A DNA stretch of 64,000 nucleotides, taken from Oceanobacillus rekensis (GTDB taxonomy: Bacteria > Bacillota > Bacilli > Bacillales > Amphibacillaceae). The notes below the pieces were generated by a model. It worked only from the letters and a program-made list of their open reading frames with translations. It did not search any database and had not been told where the DNA came from. The position numbers and the translations under genes were made by a program. Positions 52,085-60,457 of this stretch are shown here, piece by piece. The stretch covers positions 248,001-312,000 of the forward strand of contig NZ_MTBQ01000003.1 in assembly GCF_002153375.1 (NCBI RefSeq), in the 5' to 3' direction. The stretch's first letter is position 1. The number at the start of each line of letters is the position of its first letter.

Positions 52085-53113
52085 TTACTCAGCAGATTCA
52101 ATAAAAGATTTGATGATATCAGATTGACCAGAAAAGTCATCTTTCACTTCTGTGATAATTGATTCAAAGGAAGACGTATCCTCAAGTTCTTCTACTTGTA
52201 CCCCTTCATCAATTAAAGTTTGCAAGTTACTTTCTTCTCTACTGATTGCCTCTTCAATTCCCCAATCAACAGCTTTTGAAAGTGCAGTTCTTACAATCTG
52301 CTGATCTTCTTCAGAAAGCTTGCTATATGATTCTTGACTCATCACAATGACAGTAGGGAATGTAGCATGGTTTGTTAATGTTAAATATTCTGCGTTTTCA
52401 TAGTACTTTTCGGTAACAAGTGCATCTAAGTCAATATCCATTCCATCAATAACTCCGGTTTGTAAAGATGTATATACTTCTGACAATGGCATTGCTGTAG
52501 GTCCTGCAGGAGTAGCTTCCCAGAAACTTTGCACGGCTGGACTACCAATGATACGTACTTTCTTTCCACTTAAATCTTCTGGAGAATTGACAAATCCATC
52601 ATTCATCAAAATATGACGATTTCCAGCAAATGCAAAGTCAAGTCCTACAAGTCCCTGTGTTTCTAATGAAGCTAACATATCCTTTGCTTCCTCAGAACTT
52701 CTCAGCTCTACAGCCTGTTCTAAATCATTAAACAAGAAAGGCATAAACCAACTATTTAATGATGTTTCACGAGTACTCATATATGCGTTTGTTAGAAACC
52801 CAAAATCAATAGATCCAGTCTCTAATTGTTGAACCATATCTTGCTCCATACCAAGTTGGGAAGCAGGATAGATTTCTAGATTCATTCTACCATCTGACAA
52901 AGCTTCCAATTCTTCACCAAATTTCTCAGCAGTTGCATGCCATACATGGGACTCTTGAACAACATGTGATACTTTAAATGTATAATTACCATCCCCACCT
53001 TCATCAGAGCTTGCGGCAGAATCCTCTGATTCATTTCCTCCACATGCTGCAAGAAGTATCATCCCAACAATAGCAATAAAAACTAAAAGTAGTTTTTTTC
53101 TTTTCAAATTCAT
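52085..53113 (-). CDS. TRAP substrate-binding lipoprotein (DctP)
   Basis: A 342-residue periplasmic-type binding lipoprotein: signal ending ILLAAC (lipid Cys about 24), acidic Ser-rich linker, and a DctP domain (FKVSHVVQESHVWH, IYPASQLGMEQDMVQQLETGSIDF, GVIDGMDIDLDALVTEKYY). A conserved Arg near VRIIGSP would bind a carboxylate ligand. GAGGGGGGAAAAACG precedes the ATG. Confidence 0.93.
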   Translation of the reverse strand: MNLKRKKLLLVFIAIVGMILLAACGGNESEDSAASSDEGGDGNYTFKVSHVVQESHVWHATAEKFGEELEALSDGRMNLEIYPASQLGMEQDMVQQLETGSIDFGFLTNAYMSTRETSLNSWFMPFLFNDLEQAVELRSSEEAKDMLASLETQGLVGLDFAFAGNRHILMNDGFVNSPEDLSGKKVRIIGSPAVQSFWEATPAGPTAMPLSEVYTSLQTGVIDGMDIDLDALVTEKYYENAEYLTLTNHATFPTVIVMSQESYSKLSEEDQQIVRTALSKAVDWGIEEAISREESNLQTLIDEGVQVEELEDTSSFESIITEVKDDFSGQSDIIKSFIESAE

Positions 53114-53350
53114 CGTTTTTCCCCCTCTTATTATTTTTTTGTGTTAGAAGATGATCTCTAGATTACATAAGCAGTTACAAGGCATTTATAAATAGTCACT
53201 CTTGAAATAAAATGATTTCTTTCAATTATAATTTTTGGAAAAATCCTTATTAAACTTAGTAGAAAGAACCCTACTATTCTAATTTCATTGATTTAATCCA
53301 TTCAACTTAAATATGAAGCGCTATCATTTTAACTAAATTATATTCCTTAT

Positions 53351-53374
53351 TTCCACCAATGCTATAAAGTGTTC
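53351..53374. promoter_or_regulatory. Shared 24-nt motif, TRAP side
   Basis: Begins TTCCACCAATG and ends GTGTTC; identical at 22 of 24 positions to 59355-59378 in front of the gentisate operon. About 240 bp upstream of dctP. Candidate operator for the IclR protein at 59563. The rest of the 53114-53480 gap is AT-rich and otherwise featureless. Confidence 0.65.
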
Positions 53375-53483
53375 ACCTATTTATAAATAGTATATAGAAT
53401 TTTCACTATTGTCAATATCAAATTTTTTGAATTTATATTATTAGTGAAAGTATTTAATTAACTATTAATCTTTATATCCTCCA

Positions 53484-53521
53484 AACCCTACTGCAAAGAG
53501 CCATCTCTTTGCAGTAGGGTT
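53484..53521. terminator. Perfect hairpin downstream of the aromatic operon
   Basis: A 17-bp perfect stem (AACCCTACTGCAAAGAG and its complement) with a 4-nt loop. No clear T-tract on either side, so it is a 3'-end or processing structure rather than a textbook terminator. Confidence 0.5.
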
Positions 53522-53604
53522 AATGGACTAATGAGGATATATAGACTTATATTCAAAAACTAACGAAACTAGACAACTATAGACCCTTGTGGCCTCCGGA
53601 TCAT

Positions 53605-53820
53605 TCAAAGCAAAAGTTGATAAGTGGCGAGGAGTTGACGTAATGAAAGTATCCAAAGAACAAGATCTGTTACATATGTTAAAAGGAAAAACACGACATT
53701 TGTAACAGCCAGAAACGGTGATACAGCTCTTTTAAGTTTGCCAATATTAACCCCGGCAAATGAAGAGCCAATATAAAGGCCTGCACAAACTGGCGGAGTC
53801 AAAAGTCCTTATCCCATAAA
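53605..53820 (-). pseudogene. 3' remnant of a second dctM
   Basis: The frame TPPVCAGLYIGSSFAGVNIG...FLAVTNVVFFLLTYVTDLVLWILSL is a diverged copy of the C-terminal 55 residues of the DctM at 50151 (TPPVGAGLYIGSSLAKVSIG...). It has no proper start, the upstream frame is broken just before the MFS gene, and the end is extended by unrelated codons. A second TRAP locus was probably replaced here. Confidence 0.85.
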
Positions 53821-53822
53821 AA

Positions 53823-55184
53823 CTAATTGCTGACAGCAGGTTGAGCATTCTCAATCTTTTCCTCATGATCGACTTCTTGCTTATAATAGGCATGTTTATC
53901 ACGTATTAAAAATAGCGCAATTGCAGCAATCAAACCTGGTATAGCAAAAGCAATGAAATTTAATTGAATTGGTAATGTTATAGACAACAGGTAACCACCC
54001 AATATCGGTCCTAGCATTCCACCAAGTCTCCCTACACCGGACGCCATTCCTAATGCAGTTGATCTTATATTTGGCGGGTAATATTGTGATACATAAGCTT
54101 GTACAATATTTTGTGCTCCAATTGTACAAGCACCCGCAAGTCCAACTAATGTATAGATTACAAATGAATTTCCACCAAATCCTAATAATGTTAGGCTAAC
54201 TGCGCCTAATGCATACAATGGAACAAGCATCTTTCTTTCTCCGTATCTATCACAGAGTTTAGCAATAATCAATGTACCAACAATGGCACCCATTTGCAAA
54301 ACAATTAAAAATGCTAAACTGGAATTAAGTGCATATCCCGCTTCCATCATCAGATTCGGAAGCCATGTATTCAATCCATAGACCATCAATAGACACATGA
54401 AAAAAGCAATCCAAAACATAATCGTACTTTGTGCACGCTTTTCCTTAAATAAACCGACAAGCGGAACATTAGACTCTTGAACTTTCAATTCTATAAGCTC
54501 GTCATCTGGTTGGAACTTTTTAGTTGGATTAATCTTAGTTAGAATACCAAATAACTCCTCTTTTCTATTACTCCTAATTAAATGGGTAGAGGATTCAGGT
54601 AAATATTTATATAAAAATGGAATTGCTAACAAAGGTAGCCCAGCGAACCAAAATACAGCTTCCCAGCCAATCGTATCAAATGTGAAAATACCTATAATTG
54701 GCGCAAGCATACCACCTACCGAATAACCACATAAGACGATAGAAACCATCATGTTTCTCATTTTTCCAGGTGAGTAATCTGTTAATAATGCGATAACATT
54801 TGGCATAATTCCACCTAAACCTAATCCAGCCAGGAAGCGATACGTGGAGAACATCGTAGGGTTACTAGCAAAGCCACATAATAGCGTAAATAAACTGAAA
54901 AGGGTAAGCGTAATTACGATAACTTTTCTTCTCCCAATCTTATCTGCAAGCATCCCAAAGAACGGTGCACCGAACACCATACCGAATAAGCCATAGCTTC
55001 CCATTGCTCCTACTTCAACTGAAGACAAGTTCCATTCTTCCATCAAAAGCGGGACAGCGCTTCCAAAAACAACAAGATCATACCCGTCAAAAAGTATAAT
55101 GAAGAAGCATAATCCAAGCAACCCGATGTGGAAACGATTGAATTTGCTATTATTAATAATTTCTGAAGCATTTACTTTTGACAC
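53823..55184 (-). CDS. AAHS-family aromatic acid MFS permease
   Basis: A 453-residue, 12-helix MFS transporter of the aromatic acid:H+ symporter type (PcaK/BenK/GenK-like). FDGYDLVVFGSAVPLL in helix 1 carries the family DGxD motif, GMLADKIGRRKVI is the loop 2-3 MFS motif, and LCDRYGERKML its second-half repeat. Probably imports 3-hydroxybenzoate or gentisate. It starts with GTG at 55184 behind GAAAGGG; the longer ATG form has no ribosome site. A terminator separates it from the hydroxylase gene. Confidence 0.9.
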   Translation of the reverse strand: MSKVNASEIINNSKFNRFHIGLLGLCFFIILFDGYDLVVFGSAVPLLMEEWNLSSVEVGAMGSYGLFGMVFGAPFFGMLADKIGRRKVIVITLTLFSLFTLLCGFASNPTMFSTYRFLAGLGLGGIMPNVIALLTDYSPGKMRNMMVSIVLCGYSVGGMLAPIIGIFTFDTIGWEAVFWFAGLPLLAIPFLYKYLPESSTHLIRSNRKEELFGILTKINPTKKFQPDDELIELKVQESNVPLVGLFKEKRAQSTIMFWIAFFMCLLMVYGLNTWLPNLMMEAGYALNSSLAFLIVLQMGAIVGTLIIAKLCDRYGERKMLVPLYALGAVSLTLLGFGGNSFVIYTLVGLAGACTIGAQNIVQAYVSQYYPPNIRSTALGMASGVGRLGGMLGPILGGYLLSITLPIQLNFIAFAIPGLIAAIALFLIRDKHAYYKQEVDHEEKIENAQPAVSN

Positions 55185-55233
55185 AAATAACAGCCCTTTC
55201 TTCGTGATGCAAATTTTCAAATGTGTTTAATTT

Positions 55234-55272
55234 CAAAAAACAATAAAGAGTTAGTCTCCCCTCTTTATTGTC
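55234..55272 (-). terminator. Terminator/attenuator between hydroxylase and permease genes
   Basis: Minus-strand hairpin ACAATAAAGAG / CTCTTTATTGT followed by TTTTTTG; probably partial read-through. Confidence 0.75.
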
Positions 55273-55282
55273 CTTTTATTAA

Positions 55283-56491
55283 TTATGCTTCAACTTTATT
55301 TGTTAACTTCTTATAACCATGATATTTGTCAATAAATTGGAAATCGTTCACTGTATGATTTGCTAAAACCGTATTTCGTAATAGGATGGAAGTGTCATCT
55401 ACTGCATGAATAATTTCTCCCCACTGTCTTGCACTTGTTTGTACATCTGCTGTACGTGGCAATCTTTCTTCTTGAAACGCACGAAATGCTTTTTCTACAT
55501 CATCATTATGTTTGTCCAACATATTTGCTAAGTATGGAGCGTCTTCTAAAGCTTGACAAGCTCCCTGTGCTAAATATTGAAGCATTGGATGTGCTGCATC
55601 ACCCGTTAATGTAATACGGCCATCTGTCCAATTATCAATCGGTTTACGATCATACATTGGCCATCTCTTTTGACGTGAGATGTATGATATAGCTGTTTGA
55701 ACTTTATCACAAGTCTTTGCAAATACTTCATCCATTTCTTCAGGTGTACCCCACTCATCTGTTTTCTCAATTTCCTTTTTATATTGCGAACTTTTAAATA
55801 CGACAACTTGGTTGTATAACTCACCTTTTCTTACTGGGTATTGAACAACGTGCAAGTTTGGTCCAATCCACATGTAAACATCATCAAGATTTCCTATATT
55901 TGTAACTTCTTCAATAGGAATAGCTCCGCGATATGCAACATACTCAGAACATTCTGGTTGGTCATCGCTAAATAATTGGCGTGTTGTTGACCATAAGCCA
56001 TCAGCACCGATAAGCGCCTTACCTGTATGCACTTCACCATTTGCAGAAGTTGCCGTCACTGTGTCGTCATCTTGTACTGTTTCCACGATCTTTTGATTTG
56101 TATAAAGGTCAACATTAGGGTGTTCTTCACAAGCTTCCAGCAAAATGCGTTGAAGATCTGAACGGTGCAATACAACATATGGTGCACCATATCTTTCTCT
56201 ATATGTCTCACCAATGTCTAATGCAGCCAATTCATTACCTGTGTAAGCATCCATTAATACGAGTCGTTTTGGAAAAACAGCAATTTCACTGATTTTGTCC
56301 ATAACACCTAGATGCTGCAGCACATTTGTTGCATTTGCTGCAAGTTGGATTCCTGCCCCAACTTCACCGAATTCTGGTGCTTGCTCAAGTACCTTGACAC
56401 GTCTTCCTGAATTTGCAAGGCTAAGTACTGTTGCTAAACCACCAATACCACCACCAACAACGAGATATGTATTTTCATTACTGTTTGTCAT
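55283..56491 (-). CDS. FAD-dependent aromatic hydroxylase (3-hydroxybenzoate 6-monooxygenase type)
   Basis: A 402-residue class A flavin monooxygenase. GGGIGGLATVLSLANSGRRV binds ADP of FAD, GADGLWSTTR is the DG motif, and LTGDAAHPMLQYLAQGACQALED the GD motif. Next to gentisate dioxygenase, the best reaction is 3-hydroxybenzoate + NADH + O2 to gentisate; salicylate hydroxylases share the fold, so the substrate is inferred from context. GGGAGGAATT precedes the ATG. Confidence 0.85.
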   Translation of the reverse strand: MTNSNENTYLVVGGGIGGLATVLSLANSGRRVKVLEQAPEFGEVGAGIQLAANATNVLQHLGVMDKISEIAVFPKRLVLMDAYTGNELAALDIGETYRERYGAPYVVLHRSDLQRILLEACEEHPNVDLYTNQKIVETVQDDDTVTATSANGEVHTGKALIGADGLWSTTRQLFSDDQPECSEYVAYRGAIPIEEVTNIGNLDDVYMWIGPNLHVVQYPVRKGELYNQVVVFKSSQYKKEIEKTDEWGTPEEMDEVFAKTCDKVQTAISYISRQKRWPMYDRKPIDNWTDGRITLTGDAAHPMLQYLAQGACQALEDAPYLANMLDKHNDDVEKAFRAFQEERLPRTADVQTSARQWGEIIHAVDDTSILLRNTVLANHTVNDFQFIDKYHGYKKLTNKVEA

Positions 56492-56520
56492 TTATAATTC
56501 CTCCCATTAAGTAAATTTTA

Positions 56521-56574
56521 TATTAGCGAGGGGTAATTTGTAATCGCTTTCTAATTTAAATTACCCCACTAATA
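56521..56574 (-). other. Intercistronic hairpin between dioxygenase and hydroxylase genes
   Basis: TATTAG..GGGGTAATTT pairs with AAATTACCCC..TAATA around an AT-rich loop. No T-tract on the transcribed strand; likely an RNA-processing or stability element. Confidence 0.5.
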
Positions 56575-56602
56575 CTTTTCTTGTTATCTATCAAAATGTT
56601 GC

Positions 56603-57715
56603 TTATCTAAAATCTGCTTTAAATTCACCAGTCACTTTTTGGTAACCATTATTGGATTCCATTTTTTCTTCCTTTTCTAATTCGAAACGTTCCATGATTG
56701 GAATATCATTTACAGAGAATAGGTAAGAATCTTCTGCTGGGAAGTGCTCATACCAAGCCCAGTTAGGTATAACAAAGTAATCCCCTTTCTTCCAGTCAAA
56801 ACGCACTCCATTAATAACGGTGTAACCAGAGCCTTTAAACGCATGGTAAATGGTTGAATGAGTATGACGAATTGCCTTTGTATGGAAATCCTTAGGCAGA
56901 AATTGCATCCGCGTTCCCATCGTTGGATTAGCAGATTTACCTGTTGTCGGATTTATATATTCAATTGCAAAACCATTAATTGAATCTGGATCAAAGTTCA
57001 TTAATCCCTTAATCGCATCCTCTGTACGACTCCACTTGTAGTTTGCTAATGGTGCGACGGAAAATTTATCATCGCCTACCGGACGAACCATTCCACCGCT
57101 ATAACGGAGTTCTGAGAAATTATCCGGAACATTTGGTTGTTGTAAGCCTTCTTCATATGGTTCAAAGAATGTGCCACCGATTCCATAAATGGTGGGAATA
57201 TCAAGCGCATCCATCCAAATCATTGGTTTATCACCAGGATGGCCATGTCCATGCCAGAGATTTTTCGGTGTGATTAGAAAGTCACCTTCCTGCATGTAAA
57301 CGCGTTCACCTTCTACAATCGTATATGCACCGTCACCATCTGTAATAAAACGGAGAGCACTTTGTGTATGACGATGTGATGGTGCTTCTTCACCTGGCAA
57401 AAGCAGTTGAACAGCAGCGTAAAGCGATTGTGTTGTTGATACCCAACCCCAAGGCTTGCGGTAAGTTAAACCTGGATTTTGGAAGTAAATTGCACGACGT
57501 TCCCCACCGCGTTCAGGTGTAAATATTTCTGCAGCTTCCATCAATTTCTTTTCAATTAATTCCGAACTCCAAAGGTATGGTATTGCTTGTGGTTTAGGAG
57601 TGTGGTTCATCACTTCTGGAATTGCTTCCCAAAGTGGTCCAAGGTTGTATTGTTGAATATCTTTCGTAAAATCTTTAACAACATTACTACTCATAAATTC
57701 ATTCATTTCTGCCAT
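56603..57715 (-). CDS. Gentisate 1,2-dioxygenase
   Basis: A 370-residue two-cupin ring-cleaving enzyme opening gentisate to maleylpyruvate with Fe(II). The first cupin carries the iron ligands in PSHRHTQSALRF and NLWHGHGHPGD; the second has IRHTHSTIYHAFKGSGYTVING. Strong overall match to the gentisate dioxygenase family. The ATG at 57715 fits AAAGGGGAT about 10 nt away; the in-frame ATG at 57724 is too close. Confidence 0.93.
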   Translation of the reverse strand: MAEMNEFMSSNVVKDFTKDIQQYNLGPLWEAIPEVMNHTPKPQAIPYLWSSELIEKKLMEAAEIFTPERGGERRAIYFQNPGLTYRKPWGWVSTTQSLYAAVQLLLPGEEAPSHRHTQSALRFITDGDGAYTIVEGERVYMQEGDFLITPKNLWHGHGHPGDKPMIWMDALDIPTIYGIGGTFFEPYEEGLQQPNVPDNFSELRYSGGMVRPVGDDKFSVAPLANYKWSRTEDAIKGLMNFDPDSINGFAIEYINPTTGKSANPTMGTRMQFLPKDFHTKAIRHTHSTIYHAFKGSGYTVINGVRFDWKKGDYFVIPNWAWYEHFPAEDSYLFSVNDIPIMERFELEKEEKMESNNGYQKVTGEFKADFR

Positions 57716-57738
57716 TACATACATCCCCTTTTTATTTT

Positions 57739-57772
57739 AGTAGTAAGAGAGTTTGTAAACTCTCTTACTACT
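57739..57772 (-). other. Perfect intercistronic hairpin upstream of gentisate dioxygenase
   Basis: AGTAGTAAGAGAGTTT and its exact complement with a 2-nt loop; no T-tract on either strand. Likely protects the 5' end of the dioxygenase message. Confidence 0.6.
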
Positions 57773-57782
57773 AATTATTCAC

Positions 57783-58286
57783 TTATTTTGTTGTACCACT
57801 TAATTTACTGAGATTTCTTTCGATCTGGCCTAGATGTTTCACAGTATGCTCATCGATAAAATGTTCAATAATAAATGAAACTGGTTTATTACCAAATTTC
57901 GCAAAGTTGCGATGTGGGTTCTCTTCTGTTAACTGAGAATCACTAACTTTAGATAATCTTTCCGTTACTTGTTCTTTCAATCCCTTTATATTTGCAAGTA
58001 CTTCATCTAAATTTAATTGATCAGGACTTTCTACTGCTTCCAAACGTTCTTGATGTTGCAAGCCACGTCCCCATTCAGAGCCTGGTTTTTCTAGAACACG
58101 TTCAACTTCTGTCAGCCAATATGGTGTTGCTTCCGTTAAATGCGAAAGAATTTGCAGGATGGACCATTCTTCTTCCGTAGGATTCCAGCGAATTACTTTT
58201 TCAGAAAGGTCTTCTGTTACTTTTAAAATATTATCAAAAGAAGTGTTAATTGATTGAATATAACCTTGAACTTTTGGTTCTGCCAT
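57783..58286 (-). CDS. DinB-fold protein, candidate thiol-dependent maleylpyruvate isomerase
   Basis: A 167-residue four-helix DinB/YfiT-like protein. The metal triad His49 (ILSHLTEA), His147 and His151 (DEHTVKHLGQ) is intact. DinB-fold proteins include mycothiol-dependent maleylpyruvate isomerase and bacillithiol transferases. It lies between gentisate dioxygenase and fumarylpyruvate hydrolase, exactly where the isomerase step is required and with no other isomerase in the operon. The ATG at 58286 follows AAGGAGGAG. Confidence 0.85.
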   Translation of the reverse strand: MAEPKVQGYIQSINTSFDNILKVTEDLSEKVIRWNPTEEEWSILQILSHLTEATPYWLTEVERVLEKPGSEWGRGLQHQERLEAVESPDQLNLDEVLANIKGLKEQVTERLSKVSDSQLTEENPHRNFAKFGNKPVSFIIEHFIDEHTVKHLGQIERNLSKLSGTTK

Positions 58287-58287
58287 A

Positions 58288-59235
58288 TTAATTCTCCTCC
58301 TTCTGTAATGTAACGCGGTTTTCAAGAACGCCCACTTTGTCGACTTCAATTTTTACAACATCGCCATCTTTCAAGAATCCAGGTGGATCCATCGCAACAC
58401 CAACACCACCCGGGGTACCTGTAAGAATGACATCACCTGGCTCTAATGTCATTAAATTGGATAGAAATGAAACGAGCTTTTGCACGGTAAATACGAGATT
58501 AGAAGTATTCGAACGTTGTCTTTCCTCTCCATTAACCGTTAAAACAATATCAAGGCCTGATGGATCTGTTAATTCATCTGATGTAAGAATCCATGGACCC
58601 ATTGGTGCACTGCCATCTACTGATTTCCCCTGCATCCATTGAAGGGTACGTCGTTGAATATCACGATATGTAACATCATTCGTTATCGTATATCCTGCTA
58701 CATAATCCAGTGCATCCTCTTCCGAAACATTTCGTGCTTGTTTTCCAACGACAAAAGTAAACTCCGCTTCATAATCCAATTGCTCCGATATAGGGTAGAA
58801 TGGAATATCATCCTCCGGTCCTATAATCGTATTGGCATACTTGGCAAACACTACCGGGTTAGCAGGAAGATCACGTCCCATTTCAAGGATATGTTCGCGA
58901 TAGTTGTGACCTACACAAATCATCTTTTTGGGATTTGTAACCGGTGCTTCCACTTTCACTTCCGATTTGTTATATAATAGCTGATGTTTGAAAGTACCAC
59001 CGATAGAAAGCGCATAATCTACAGCAGTATTTGCAATTGCAATGCTTTCCTGTCCACCTTCTAAAAACGCTTCCATTTCAGCTGGGACATATGCTTCAGC
59101 GATTTCTTTATAACGGTATTTTCCCTCGCTCTCGAGTTTAGCCTGGTAAGCATAATTTAGATCAACAACCTTTTCCCCTTCAATTAAAGCTCCGATACGA
59201 GAATGACCTGCTGTGGTAAAAGTAATTAATTTCAT
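58288..59235 (-). CDS. Fumarylacetoacetate hydrolase-family protein (fumarylpyruvate hydrolase)
   Basis: A 315-residue FAH-fold metalloenzyme, expected to cleave fumarylpyruvate to fumarate and pyruvate. Landmarks are ICVGHNYREHILEMG, metal-binding DYEAEFTFVVGK, VTYRDIQRRTLQWMQGKS, and ILTGTPGGVGVAMDPP. AAAGGAGAAAAC precedes the ATG. First gene of the catabolic operon. Confidence 0.92.
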   Translation of the reverse strand: MKLITFTTAGHSRIGALIEGEKVVDLNYAYQAKLESEGKYRYKEIAEAYVPAEMEAFLEGGQESIAIANTAVDYALSIGGTFKHQLLYNKSEVKVEAPVTNPKKMICVGHNYREHILEMGRDLPANPVVFAKYANTIIGPEDDIPFYPISEQLDYEAEFTFVVGKQARNVSEEDALDYVAGYTITNDVTYRDIQRRTLQWMQGKSVDGSAPMGPWILTSDELTDPSGLDIVLTVNGEERQRSNTSNLVFTVQKLVSFLSNLMTLEPGDVILTGTPGGVGVAMDPPGFLKDGDVVKIEVDKVGVLENRVTLQKEEN

Positions 59236-59287
59236 TGTTTTCTCCTTTGTATGTGAAATTTTAGAACACTTTTAATGTAATGAATAC

Positions 59288-59302
59288 TGGAAACGCATTC
59301 AT
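59288..59302. promoter_or_regulatory. Candidate CcpA cre site
   Basis: On the minus strand ATGAATGCGTTTCCA matches the relaxed cre consensus WTGNAANCGNWNNCW with one mismatch, 53 nt upstream of the hydrolase gene. Would fit glucose repression of an aromatic pathway. Confidence 0.35.
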
Positions 59303-59354
59303 TCATTTTATAAATAAAAGACATTTTCATATAAGTAAATTGAAATGCCTTTTA

Positions 59355-59378
59355 TTCCACCAATGTTATAACGTGTTC
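59355..59378. promoter_or_regulatory. Shared 24-nt motif, gentisate operon side
   Basis: TTCCACCAATG...GTTATAAC...GTGTTC; 22 of 24 positions equal those at 53351-53374. Contains the palindrome GTTATAAC. It lies about 120 bp before the hydrolase start in the divergent region shared with the IclR gene. Candidate IclR operator. Confidence 0.7.
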
Positions 59379-59562
59379 TCTCTTTGCATAATTATATTAT
59401 ATATCAGAATATTAATTACTGTCAATCTTAAAATTATATAAAAAGTTTAATTATAAAATACTATTTGAATTTACTAATTTATTAATCTATACTCTGTGTA
59501 GATGTAAAAAGTGGGAACTATATATTTCCAAAACTTATTAGTTAATTTTAGAGGAGAATATT

Positions 59563-60303
59563 ATGGAAACAAAAAAGAGTAGAGACACGATTCAATCACT
59601 ACAAACGGGAATTACTATTATTGATGTACTTGTAGAGTCCAAGCATCCAATGCGATTCTCAGAAATTCAGGAAAAAACACAAATAACCAAGAGTAACTTA
59701 TACAAATATATGAATACGCTTACTAAACTGGAATTGGTCATTCGTGAACAAGCGACAGGACTATATCATCTTGGTAATAAGCTGATACAATATGGGATGG
59801 CTGCGATTGGCAACCAGGATACAATCGCACTTATAACACCCTATTTACATACAATCAGCCAGCATAGTAATTGTTCTGTCCTCTTTTCTGTTGTTACACA
59901 AAATGGACCTGTGATTGCTAAAATAAAGAATGCTGATGGGATATTAAACATTGGCGCCCAAATGGGATCTGTTCTCCCGCAAAATTCATCATCCGGGAAA
60001 ATATTTAATGTGTTTTCCAGCAGCGATATGCTAAATGCTATGCAGTCGGATCCTTTATTAACAGCAGAAAGTAAAGAATTTCAACAAATAGAAGTTGAAA
60101 AAATAGCATTTGCAATGGAGCCGTTAATTTCTCAAATTTCTTCTGCATCCATTCCTATTCTCTCATACACGAATGAACTCGCAGGAATAATTACTGTAGT
60201 CGGCTTTACAGATGGTATTCCTAAGTCAATCAATGATCCGCTTAGTGTTTATTTAGTAAAGATGCAGGAGGATATCTCGAATGTTTTTGGCTATATAAAG
60301 TAA
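59563..60303 (+). CDS. IclR-family regulator of the gentisate operon
   Basis: A 246-residue IclR regulator: N-terminal winged HTH (residues about 8-65; MRFSEIQEKTQITKSNLYKYMNTL) and a C-terminal effector-binding domain (about 80-245; GAQMGSVLPQNSSSGKIFNVF). Divergent from the catabolic operon, so it most likely senses a pathway aromatic acid. GAGGAGAATATT precedes the ATG; a palindromic terminator follows. Confidence 0.92.
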   Translation: METKKSRDTIQSLQTGITIIDVLVESKHPMRFSEIQEKTQITKSNLYKYMNTLTKLELVIREQATGLYHLGNKLIQYGMAAIGNQDTIALITPYLHTISQHSNCSVLFSVVTQNGPVIAKIKNADGILNIGAQMGSVLPQNSSSGKIFNVFSSSDMLNAMQSDPLLTAESKEFQQIEVEKIAFAMEPLISQISSASIPILSYTNELAGIITVVGFTDGIPKSINDPLSVYLVKMQEDISNVFGYIK

Positions 60304-60304
60304 A

Positions 60305-60339
60305 AAGTTCAAACCATATATGGTTTGAACTTCTTTTTG
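60305..60339 (+). terminator. Terminator of the IclR gene
   Basis: Perfect palindrome AAGTTCAAACCATA / TATGGTTTGAACTT followed by CTTTTTG. Confidence 0.9.
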
Positions 60340-60457
60340 TGATTGACCATGAAGCTGTATTTCTAGCCTTTTACACCTTGTAATAAGTAAATTACTAAAT
60401 TTAGAGAGATAATCACTTCATTTATTAAGGCGTTTTTGTATAGAATTGTTACCTGTC

